The position numbers and the translations under genes were made by a program. From Anaerolineaceae bacterium UBA6107 (GTDB lineage: Bacteria; Chloroflexota; Anaerolineae; Anaerolineales; Anaerolineaceae), in assembly GCA_002428455.1 (NCBI GenBank), contig DIWL01000080.1:2050-33373 (forward strand): a DNA stretch of 31,324 bases, written 5' to 3'. Each line of letters starts with the position of its first letter. The stretch's first letter is position 1. Shown in pieces: positions 24,983 to 31,324 of the stretch. The notes under the pieces are model-generated. The model saw only the letters and a program-made list of their open reading frames with translations, was not told where the DNA came from and did no database searches.

Positions 24983-25963
24983 ATGCAAACGTTTCTTCAT
25001 GGTCGTGATCTGATCGGTGACCTCGATTTTTCGAAAGAGGAAGTCGAAACTGTACTGGATGTAGCCTTTGACCTCAAACGGAAGAGGGCATTAAATGAGC
25101 CCACTCCATACCTGCGGGATAAGGTTTTGGCAATGTTGTTCTTCTTTAGCAGCACCCGCACGCGTGGTTCTTTTGAAGCGGGTATGGCCCACCTGGGTGG
25201 ACATGCCGCATTTATTGAATCACGGACGACCCAGATCTCGCACGGTGATACACCCAAAGAGATTGGTGAGATCTTTGGACGCTACTTTGATGGTATTTCC
25301 ATCCGCCATGTGGATTGGGGGGTGGGAAATGGATATCTTAATGAAGTGGCGAAGGCAGCGCGAGTACCGGTACTGAATATGCAATGCGATGTTTATCATC
25401 CTTTCCAATGCCTGGCGGACTTGATGACGATCATCGAGAAAAAAGGGCGGGATCTACGCCGCAAGAAGATGGTGATTTCGTGGGCATACGCCGCTTCCTA
25501 TCAAAAACCCATGTCAGTTCCCCAATCGTTGATCCTGCAGATGCCGCGCTTTGGCATGGATGTCGTCCTGGCTCATCCGCCTGAATTCAGGTTGATGCCG
25601 GGTATAATGGAGCAGGCTCAAGAGCAGGCGCGCAAGTTCAATGTGGGTCTTGAAGTGGTTGATGACATGGATGCAGCGTTCAAAGATGCGGATATTATTT
25701 ACGCCAAATCCTGGGGCGCCATGGTACACACGCCGGATGCCGAGGAAGGCGCTAAGATCATCAAGAAGTATGAAAGCTGGATCATGGACGAGCGCCGCAT
25801 GAACCTAGCCAAACCGGATGCCATTTACATGCACCCGCTACCGGCAGACCGCAACATAGAGGTAACCGACGGTGTGATTGATGGTCCTCACTCAGTAGTT
25901 TACGATGAAGCCGAAAACCGCATGCACGCACAAGAAGCGGTGATGGCTCTTACGATGAGTTAA
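24983..25963 (+). CDS. YgeW-like (knotted) transcarbamylase
   Basis: 326 residues. The carbamoyl-phosphate motif is SSTRTRGSFEAG (56-67). The segment MVISWAYAASYQKPMSVPQ (163-181), FGMDVVLAHP and DMDAAFKDADIIYAKSW are very close in pattern to E. coli YgeW (I recall WAY-SPSYGKP-SVPQ and FGMDV-LAHP there), a knotted transcarbamylase whose gene lies in the yge purine cluster. TTQISHGDTPKE also matches the YgeW loop. The usual H-P-T/C-Q motif reads HPFQ (139-142). The end HPLPADRNIEVTDGVIDGP is of the ornithine/YgeW type. The ribosome binding site AGGAGGAG is strong. The substrate is not known; a carbamoylated purine-ring fragment is inferred from context. Confidence 0.85.
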   Translation: MQTFLHGRDLIGDLDFSKEEVETVLDVAFDLKRKRALNEPTPYLRDKVLAMLFFFSSTRTRGSFEAGMAHLGGHAAFIESRTTQISHGDTPKEIGEIFGRYFDGISIRHVDWGVGNGYLNEVAKAARVPVLNMQCDVYHPFQCLADLMTIIEKKGRDLRRKKMVISWAYAASYQKPMSVPQSLILQMPRFGMDVVLAHPPEFRLMPGIMEQAQEQARKFNVGLEVVDDMDAAFKDADIIYAKSWGAMVHTPDAEEGAKIIKKYESWIMDERRMNLAKPDAIYMHPLPADRNIEVTDGVIDGPHSVVYDEAENRMHAQEAVMALTMS

Positions 25964-25995
25964 TCAAATCTATAAAGAAAAGGATATATGTAGAC

Positions 25996-26952
25996 ATGAC
26001 GAAGAGGTTGGCAGTTGTTGCAGTTGGTGGTAATTCGCTAATCCTTGATCCGAAAAGGGTAACTGTTGAGGATCAATATTTGGCCGCGGCTGAAACCGCG
26101 AAGCACATCGCAGATATGATCGAAGCAGGTTGGGATGTTGCTATCGGACACGGCAATGGTCCGCAGGTGGGATTCCTGCTGCGCCGCTCTGAGATTGCTC
26201 ACAAATATGAGGGGATGCATGAAGTTCCCCTCGACACGTGTGGCGCGAACACCCAGGGCTCGATCGGCTATTGGATCCAACAGGCTTTGCAGAATGAATT
26301 GGTTCGCCGTGGCATCAAAAAGCCTGTGGCGACTGTAGTCACCCAGGTGAAAGTGGATGTAAACGATACTGCTTTCCAGCATCCCACCAAGCCGATTGGT
26401 GGATTCATGGATGAAGCAGAAGCCAAGAAGCGCGAAGCGGAACTGGGCTGGAATATCGTTGAAGATTCCGGGCGCGGCTGGCGGCGTGTTGTTGCATCTC
26501 CGATCCCGGTGGAAGTGGTAGAGATCGAAGCTGTGCGCGCATTGATCGCTGCCGGTGTGGTCGTTGTCACCGTAGGTGGAGGTGGCATCCCGGTGATTGA
26601 CAACGGCGCGGGTGGCTGTGAGGGCGTGGCTGCGGTCATCGACAAAGACTATGCCTCAAGTTTGCTTTCAACACTGATCAATGCTGACCTGTTTGTCATT
26701 TCGACAGCGGTTGAAAAGATCGCCATCAACTTTGGCAAACCTGACCAGAAGTGGCTGGACCGCATGACCCTGGCCGAAGCAAAAGCTTATCTTGCAGAAG
26801 GTGTACATTTTGCCAAGGGTTCCATGGCTCCAAAGATCCAGGCGATCATCAATTTCCTCGAAGCCGGCGGTAAGGAAGCCCTCGTGACAAACCCCGAGAA
26901 TATCGGTCGGGCGTTGCGCGGCGAAACCGGCACTCGCATCGTGCGCGAGTAA
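25996..26952 (+). CDS. arcC: Carbamate kinase
   Basis: 318 residues; transfers phosphate from carbamoyl phosphate to ADP, giving ATP, CO2 and ammonia. AVVAVGGNSL, GHGNGPQVGFLLRRSEIA, LDTCGANTQGSIGYWIQQAL, VVTVGGGGIPVI, AVIDKDYASSLL and FAKGSMAPKIQAIINFLEAGG are the standard carbamate-kinase motifs. The length is normal. It is the last gene before an intrinsic terminator. Next to two transcarbamylases and no arginine deiminase, it most likely draws carbamoyl phosphate from purine or ureide breakdown rather than arginine, as yqeA is thought to do in E. coli. Ribosome binding site AAAAGGA. Confidence 0.95.
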   Translation: MTKRLAVVAVGGNSLILDPKRVTVEDQYLAAAETAKHIADMIEAGWDVAIGHGNGPQVGFLLRRSEIAHKYEGMHEVPLDTCGANTQGSIGYWIQQALQNELVRRGIKKPVATVVTQVKVDVNDTAFQHPTKPIGGFMDEAEAKKREAELGWNIVEDSGRGWRRVVASPIPVEVVEIEAVRALIAAGVVVVTVGGGGIPVIDNGAGGCEGVAAVIDKDYASSLLSTLINADLFVISTAVEKIAINFGKPDQKWLDRMTLAEAKAYLAEGVHFAKGSMAPKIQAIINFLEAGGKEALVTNPENIGRALRGETGTRIVRE

Positions 26953-26970
26953 ATCGAATCGATTTCAAGA

Positions 26971-27016
26971 AGAAGAGCTTTACCTGTCGATAGTGTAAGG
27001 CTCTTCTCGTTTTTTT
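26971..27016 (+). terminator. Intrinsic terminator after carbamate kinase
   Basis: GAAGAGCTTTAC (26972-26983) pairs with GTAAGGCTCTTC (26995-27006) with one G-T pair, extended by A26971-T27007. Seven T follow at 27010-27016. It closes the catabolic gene set. Confidence 0.88.
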
Positions 27017-27086
27017 AAGGTTAAAGGCGTGTTTTTCAATATTATTTGTTGCTGCATCGTGTAAAATTATTGTATTCATTCACTTT

Positions 27087-27118
27087 TATACTCAAACGCG
27101 CAAATTAAACACGTTTGA
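27087..27118 (+). promoter_or_regulatory. -10 element and dyad operator in front of the BMP-type ABC transporter
   Basis: TATACT (27087-27092) overlaps by one base the dyad TCAAACG (27092-27098) / CGTTTGA (27112-27118), whose arms are separated by 13 bases. The site lies at the expected start point, the usual place for a repressor. A separate strong Shine-Dalgarno-like AAAGGAGGTG at 27138-27147 has no start codon at normal spacing. The true ribosome binding site is AGGAGA at 27215-27220. Confidence 0.55.
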
Positions 27119-27227
27119 ATTTCACTTTTCATCTTCGAAAGGAGGTGCCAGTAACCCAGGTTTGCATTTTGTGGTATGTTGTTCGTCGTCCCAACAATCT
27201 GAGAGCTTATTACCAGGAGAAGAGAAT

Positions 27228-28523
27228 ATGTTTTCTAAAAAGATTTGGTTTATGGTTTCAATATTGATGGTTGCTGTTCTGGCACTTTCTGCTTGCGCGA
27301 CACCAGCCCCGACAGAAGCTCCGGTTGTCCCGGAAGCTCCTGCAACCGAAGCTCCTGCTGCAACAGAAGCACCGGCAGCTACCGAAGCACCCGTGGTTAC
27401 TGAAGCCCCGGTCGTAGCCCCTGTGATCGGACTGTTGCTTGTTGGACCTGCCAATGACGCAGGTTGGAGCCAGGCGCATTTTGATAGCATGTCCTATGTG
27501 CAGGAAAAAATTCCCGGAACCGAATTACTTTATCTGGAGAATGTGTACACCGGTTCAACCGCGCACACGATGACCCCCTCAGAACTCGCTGCAGACATGG
27601 CAGCAAAAGGCGCAAAGGTGGTCATTTTCAACTCGGATGATCAAAAAGATCACGCCATCAAGTTCGCCCAGGAGAATCCGGAAGTGTTCGTGATCCACGC
27701 TTCTGGTGATACCGCTTGGAAAGAGGGAAAGAATTACATCGATCTGCCCAACATGAAGAACATCATGGGCAGAATGGAATACGGCAAGGCGATTGCCGGT
27801 TGTGCAGCTGCCCTGACCACGCAAACCGGTAAGATCGGTTTCCTTGGTCCATTGATCAACGATGAGACGCGTCGTTTTGCGGCTTCCTCTTACCTCGGCG
27901 CCAAGTACTGCTGGGAAAAATATCTTGGAAAAGATCCGGCTGATCTTGAGTTCAAAGTGACCTGGATCGGTTTCTGGTTCAACATCCCCGGTGTCACGCT
28001 TGACCCGACACAGGTAGCCGACGATTTCTATAACACCGGCTATGATGTGATCATCAGCTCGATCGACACCACTGAAGCTGTGACCGAAGCCAAGAAATTC
28101 TTCGCAGACGGCAAACAGGTATGGGCTGTTCCTTATGACTATGCAGGTGCCTGTGAAGGCGCGGATGATGTCTGCCTGGGCGTTGAGTATTTCAACTGGG
28201 GTCCCTCCTATGTAAAAGCAATCAATTCCGCCATGGACGGTACCTGGGAATCCAGCTTCGAGCTGGTTGGTCCAGATTGGGCTGATATCAACAACCGCGA
28301 CACATCAGCAGTCGGCTTCAACAAGGGTGCAGCCCTTTCAGCTGACAACGCTACACTAATTGACCAATTCATTGCCGAACTGGGTGGTGGATTGAACCTG
28401 TGGACAGGTCCCATCAATTTACAAGACGGAACTCCTTACCTTGCTGACGGTGAGGTTGGTACAGACTTACAGGTCTGGTACCTGCCCCAATTACTGGAAG
28501 GCATGGAAGGACAGAGCGAGTAA
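27228..28523 (+). CDS. BMP-family ABC transporter substrate-binding lipoprotein
   Basis: 431 residues. Lipoprotein signal MFSKKIWFMVSILMVAVLAL with lipobox L20-S-A-C23, then a low-complexity TEAP/ATEAP linker to about residue 62. The mature domain GLLLVGPANDAGWSQAHFDS, VIFNSDDQKDHAIKFAQENP, GKIGFLGPLIND and YDVIISSIDTT is the BMP (PnrA-like) fold, whose studied members bind purine nucleosides. The start at ATG 27228 is fixed by the ribosome binding site and the signal peptide; an in-frame TTG at 27162 is ignored. A strong terminator separates it from the ATPase gene, so it is probably made in excess over the membrane components. Being outside the membrane and lipid-anchored fits a monoderm-type or lipoprotein-bearing envelope. 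Confidence 0.9.
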   Translation: MFSKKIWFMVSILMVAVLALSACATPAPTEAPVVPEAPATEAPAATEAPAATEAPVVTEAPVVAPVIGLLLVGPANDAGWSQAHFDSMSYVQEKIPGTELLYLENVYTGSTAHTMTPSELAADMAAKGAKVVIFNSDDQKDHAIKFAQENPEVFVIHASGDTAWKEGKNYIDLPNMKNIMGRMEYGKAIAGCAAALTTQTGKIGFLGPLINDETRRFAASSYLGAKYCWEKYLGKDPADLEFKVTWIGFWFNIPGVTLDPTQVADDFYNTGYDVIISSIDTTEAVTEAKKFFADGKQVWAVPYDYAGACEGADDVCLGVEYFNWGPSYVKAINSAMDGTWESSFELVGPDWADINNRDTSAVGFNKGAALSADNATLIDQFIAELGGGLNLWTGPINLQDGTPYLADGEVGTDLQVWYLPQLLEGMEGQSE

Positions 28524-28535
28524 TATTCAAACATG

Positions 28536-28570
28536 GCGTGGGGGAAGGATTCTCTTCCCCCACGCTTTTT
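28536..28570 (+). terminator. Intrinsic terminator between the binding-protein and ATPase genes
   Basis: GCGTGGGGGAAG (28536-28547) and CTTCCCCCACGC (28554-28565) form a perfect 12-bp stem with a 6-base loop, followed by five T. Partial read-through would lower expression of the ATPase and permeases relative to the binding protein. Confidence 0.92.
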
Positions 28571-28587
28571 CTTATTGAGGATGAAGC

Positions 28588-30051
28588 GTGAAGATTACAC
28601 TCCAACACATCGACAAATCATTCGGAAAAGTTCACGCAAATGATGATATTAACCTGACGATCCCTTCCGGCACCATCCAGGGTATTTTGGGGGAAAACGG
28701 CGCGGGCAAGAGTACGTTAATGAAGATCCTCACCGGTTATTACCAGGCGGATGGGGGGGATATACTGCTGGATGATGTGAAGGTAAAGATAGCTTCTCCT
28801 GCAGACGCTGTACTAAGGGGGATCGGTATGCTGCACCAGGATCCGCTGGATTTTCCGCCAATGAAAGTGATTGATAACTTCCTGTTGGGGACAAAGGGTG
28901 GATTGTTCCCGAAACGGCAGGAAGTTGAAAAAGAGATCGTCAGACTATCCAATGAATTTGATTTTCAGATCAATCCCGACGCTTTTGTCGAAACAATGAC
29001 CGTCGGTGAGCGCCAGCAGCTCGAGATCTTGAGACTGCTCTGGTTGGGGGTTAAGGTGCTCATTCTCGACGAACCTACCACAGGCATATCCGCGAATCAA
29101 AAAGAAAAATTGTTTGCCACACTGGTCAAACTTGCTGCACAGGGGCTGACAGTGATTTTTGTTTCGCATAAACTTGAAGAAGTGGAACTTTTATGCAGCA
29201 GGGTGGCCGTTTTTCGCCAGGGCAAGCTGGTGGGGGAAGTGGAACCACCGTATAAAACAGATCAATTTGTGTACATGATGTTTGGAAAATCAGTAGAGAC
29301 GGGCGAGAAAACCTCGTTTTGCAAGGAAGACTCCTACATTAAACTGACCGGAATCGGCATTGAAGATTACCGCTTGCATATTAAGAACATCAATCTCGAA
29401 ATCAAATGCGGAGAGGTGATCGGGCTGGCGGGCATGGAAGGTTCCGGACAGCGTCTTTTTCTGCGCATGCTGGCTGGTTTGATGCGGCCGGTGAGTGGCA
29501 AGATCTCGTTTGACGAAATTGATTTCACAGGTAAAAATTACCTGGCCTTTCAAAAAGCCGGTGTTGCCTACCTTCCTGCCTCCCGGTTGGAAGAAGGACT
29601 GATCACGGGCATGACCTTAACCGAGCATTTCATCCTTTCTGAGGAACACCACGAGCTTTTTGTTGATCAGAAAACGGCGATTGACCTCACCGAGGAAAGG
29701 ATCAGAGCGTTTTACATCAAAGGCACGCCAACAAGCCAGATCGAACAACTTTCCGGTGGAAACCAGCAGCGCGCATTGCTGGCATTGCTGCGAAACAAAT
29801 TGCGCTTGATTCTCATGGAGCATCCGACACGCGGACTCGATATTGAATCTGCAATTTGGATCTGGTCCAGGATGAAGGAACGCTGTAAGGATTGCGCCAG
29901 CATAGTCTTTACCTCTTCCGACCTGGATGAGATTTTGCAGTACAGTGATCGGATCCTGGTGTTTTTTGGTGGTCTTGTTTCACCGCCGCTTGATGCAAAA
30001 TCCTCCTCCGTTGATGAACTGGGTCAGCTGATTGGTGGTAAAGGTTGGTAA
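28588..30051 (+). CDS. ABC transporter ATP-binding protein, two ABC domains (nucleoside/BMP type)
   Basis: 487 residues, GTG start at 28588 (TTGAGG 7 bases upstream). The first domain has a full Walker A GENGAGKST (35-43), signature TVGERQQLEI and Walker B LILDEPTTG. The second domain is degenerate as usual in this class: GMEGSGQRLF in place of Walker A and LILMEHPTRGLD in place of the normal D-E-P, with signature LSGGNQQRALL intact. It energises uptake with the two permeases and the BMP lipoprotein, as in the NupABCD/YufNOPQ-type nucleoside importers. The stop lies 22 bases before the permease start. Confidence 0.93.
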   Translation: MKITLQHIDKSFGKVHANDDINLTIPSGTIQGILGENGAGKSTLMKILTGYYQADGGDILLDDVKVKIASPADAVLRGIGMLHQDPLDFPPMKVIDNFLLGTKGGLFPKRQEVEKEIVRLSNEFDFQINPDAFVETMTVGERQQLEILRLLWLGVKVLILDEPTTGISANQKEKLFATLVKLAAQGLTVIFVSHKLEEVELLCSRVAVFRQGKLVGEVEPPYKTDQFVYMMFGKSVETGEKTSFCKEDSYIKLTGIGIEDYRLHIKNINLEIKCGEVIGLAGMEGSGQRLFLRMLAGLMRPVSGKISFDEIDFTGKNYLAFQKAGVAYLPASRLEEGLITGMTLTEHFILSEEHHELFVDQKTAIDLTEERIRAFYIKGTPTSQIEQLSGGNQQRALLALLRNKLRLILMEHPTRGLDIESAIWIWSRMKERCKDCASIVFTSSDLDEILQYSDRILVFFGGLVSPPLDAKSSSVDELGQLIGGKGW

Positions 30052-30073
30052 TTACTTTATTAGGAGTTACTGG

Positions 30074-31153
30074 ATGTCATCGCAAACACCTGCTGTAAAG
30101 ACTCCCGCGAGCGGTCGAAAAATTGGTTTGCTGGATTTCGGCATCCGCCTTTCGGCAGTCGTTCTCGCATTTGTCTTTACATCGTTGATACTTTTACTTG
30201 TTAAAGCAGATCCCCTCGAAGCGTATAAAAACATTTTTATTGGCGCATTCGGGACGACCATAAAGTTCACCTCGGTTGTGGCTTCGTGGGTGCCGCTCGT
30301 CATCGCCACCTCCGGATTGCTTTTTACATTTACCGCCGGTTTGTGGAACATCGGCATGGAAGGGCAGATTGTATTTGGTTCGGTGTTTGCAGTCGGTGCC
30401 TTCCGTTTGTTGGATAATACCGCCATGGATCCATCGCTGGTAATCTTTATTGTTTTTATCGCCGGTGCCCTGGGAGGTATCCTGTGGGCGTTATTGCCGG
30501 GTTTGATGAAAATATATGGCGGCGTCAATGAGATTTTTGGCGGCCTGGGATTGAATTTTGTTGCCAAGACGGTCGCCATCTGGTTGATCTTCGGTCCCTG
30601 GAAACGCCCCGGAGTGGCGTCAGGCAGCGGCACGGAGTGGATCGATATCAAGTACAGGCTTGCCACCCTTCCGGGCACAAACCTGAGTCTGACCATCCTG
30701 ATCATTGCGGTCATCATCGCGATTCTCACAGCGATCCTGTTGAAAGGCACTCATTTTGGTCTGAAGCTTAAAGCGATTGGCAAGAACGACAAAGCTGCCT
30801 ACTTGCTGGGCATACCGACGACACGATACTTTCTAATGGCCTTTGGCATTTGCGGCTTGTTTGCCGGCATCGCGGGTGCCATCCTGGTCACCTCCAAACA
30901 GTACAGCCTCATTCCTGACGCGGGTTTTGGCTACGGCTTCTTGGGGCTTTTGGTCGCCATGCTGGTCAATTATCACCCCATTTGGAGCTCGGTCGTGGCA
31001 ATCTTCTTTGCTGCGCTGAGCATCGGAAACACGCAGCTTCAGTACATGGGACTGAACACATATTTTGCGGGTGTGCTGCAGGGGATCCTCGTGTTGTTCG
31101 TTGTTCTGGTCGACGGCATGCGAAAACGTCTGGTCAGAAAGCGTAGGAGTTGA
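30074..31153 (+). CDS. ABC transporter permease, first (long) nucleoside-type permease
   Basis: 359 residues from ATG 30074, chosen for TAGGAG (30061-30066) and because the open frame upstream overlaps the ATPase gene. About 9-10 hydrophobic helices. LWNIGMEGQIVFGSVFAVG is the hallmark of BPD_transp_2-family permeases of nucleoside importers, and GGVNEIFGGLGLNFVA and LGIPTTRYFLMAFGICGLFAGIAGA are also typical. Membrane protein; pairs with the next gene product. Four bases separate it from the next ATG. Confidence 0.92.
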   Translation: MSSQTPAVKTPASGRKIGLLDFGIRLSAVVLAFVFTSLILLLVKADPLEAYKNIFIGAFGTTIKFTSVVASWVPLVIATSGLLFTFTAGLWNIGMEGQIVFGSVFAVGAFRLLDNTAMDPSLVIFIVFIAGALGGILWALLPGLMKIYGGVNEIFGGLGLNFVAKTVAIWLIFGPWKRPGVASGSGTEWIDIKYRLATLPGTNLSLTILIIAVIIAILTAILLKGTHFGLKLKAIGKNDKAAYLLGIPTTRYFLMAFGICGLFAGIAGAILVTSKQYSLIPDAGFGYGFLGLLVAMLVNYHPIWSSVVAIFFAALSIGNTQLQYMGLNTYFAGVLQGILVLFVVLVDGMRKRLVRKRRS

Positions 31154-31157
31154 AAAC

Positions 31158-31324
31158 ATGGACATAGCCATCCTGACCACACTGGCTGGAATTGTTGAAT
31201 ATGCCGTTCCTGTGCTTTTTGCATCGATCGGTGAGAACATCACAGAAAAAGCGGGATTAACCAACCTGTCTGTTAACGGTACGATCATCCTCGCCTCGAT
31301 GGGCGGGTTTGTGGTAGCGCTGAA
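31158..31324 (+). CDS. ABC transporter permease, second permease, cut by window end
   Basis: The first 55 codons of a membrane protein are present: MDIAILTTLAGIVEYAVPVL, then FASIGENITEKAGLTNLSVN and GTIILASMGGFVVAL. The start fits TAGGAG at 31144-31149. The pattern A-P/V-x-L-F-A-x-x-G-E-x-x-x-E-K-A-G is the N terminus of the second permease of BMP-type importers. The motif that normally reads N-I-G-L-E-G is NLSVNG here. The frame runs off the window. Confidence 0.85.
   Translation, partial: MDIAILTTLAGIVEYAVPVLFASIGENITEKAGLTNLSVNGTIILASMGGFVVAL

Noticed and set aside
27171..27202. Small leader peptide ORF (ATG at 27176, 8 codons) before the BMP lipoprotein
   Set aside because: The strong Shine-Dalgarno sequence is about 29 bases away and there is no codon bias or terminator/antiterminator arrangement to support attenuation.
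30067..30750. 227-codon minus-strand open frame opposite the permease
   Set aside because: A shadow of the permease; composition is Pro/Lys/Thr-rich and lacks any recognisable motif.

Overview
The window looks like a chromosomal segment of a Chloroflexota bacterium, most likely of the Anaerolineae type. This is an inference from protein character: P/T/E-rich linkers and tails on exported and membrane proteins (PTP and TEAP repeats), a RodZ-like protein with two HTH domains, an L-lactate dehydrogenase, a split methylmalonyl-CoA mutase, and moderate GC. No rRNA or other decisive taxonomic marker is present. I see no prophage, insertion sequence, CRISPR array or classical defence system.

Positions 1-19824 are mainly housekeeping genes in short, alternating transcription units. 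Left to right: the end of a phosphatase-like gene; rplI (L9) behind a clear promoter; a RodZ-like HTH membrane protein and rimO; on the minus strand a TPR-like membrane protein and murJ; a divergent RsmI-like methylase; minus-strand tRNA-Glu(TTC), with a decayed copy of its 3' half beside it; a minus-strand pair of cation/proton antiporter and P-II-like protein; methylmalonyl-CoA mutase large subunit plus epimerase; a minus-strand pair of L-lactate dehydrogenase and UMF1-type MFS transporter; uvrA; a minus-strand pair of UDP-glucose dehydrogenase and TipAS-domain protein; and folD.

Positions 19825-31324 form one co-directional block that I regard as the most interesting part. It encodes an 8-oxoguanine deaminase-type amidohydrolase, an adenine deaminase, a GntR/HutC-type regulator, an aspartate-carbamoyltransferase-like protein that appears to have lost the aspartate site, a YgeW-like (knotted) transcarbamylase, and a carbamate kinase. 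After a terminator and a new promoter with a dyad operator come a BMP-family lipoprotein, a double-domain ABC ATPase and two permeases, the second cut by the window end. The combination suggests uptake of purine nucleosides or bases, deamination, and recovery of carbamoyl phosphate as ATP through carbamate kinase. It resembles the E. coli yge/yqe/ssnA purine cluster in logic but not in exact gene content. Ring-opening enzymes (xanthine dehydrogenase, hyuA-like, ygeX/ygeY-like) are not in the window and would have to lie beyond the right edge or elsewhere.

Regulatory structure is unusually readable: eight intrinsic-terminator candidates or hairpins, two TTGACC-N17-TAAAAT promoters with identical hexamers (rplI and tRNA-Glu), two promoters predicted to give leaderless or nearly leaderless mRNAs, and two strong dyads in front of the purine genes. 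All functional calls rest on reading motifs by eye; no searches were run.
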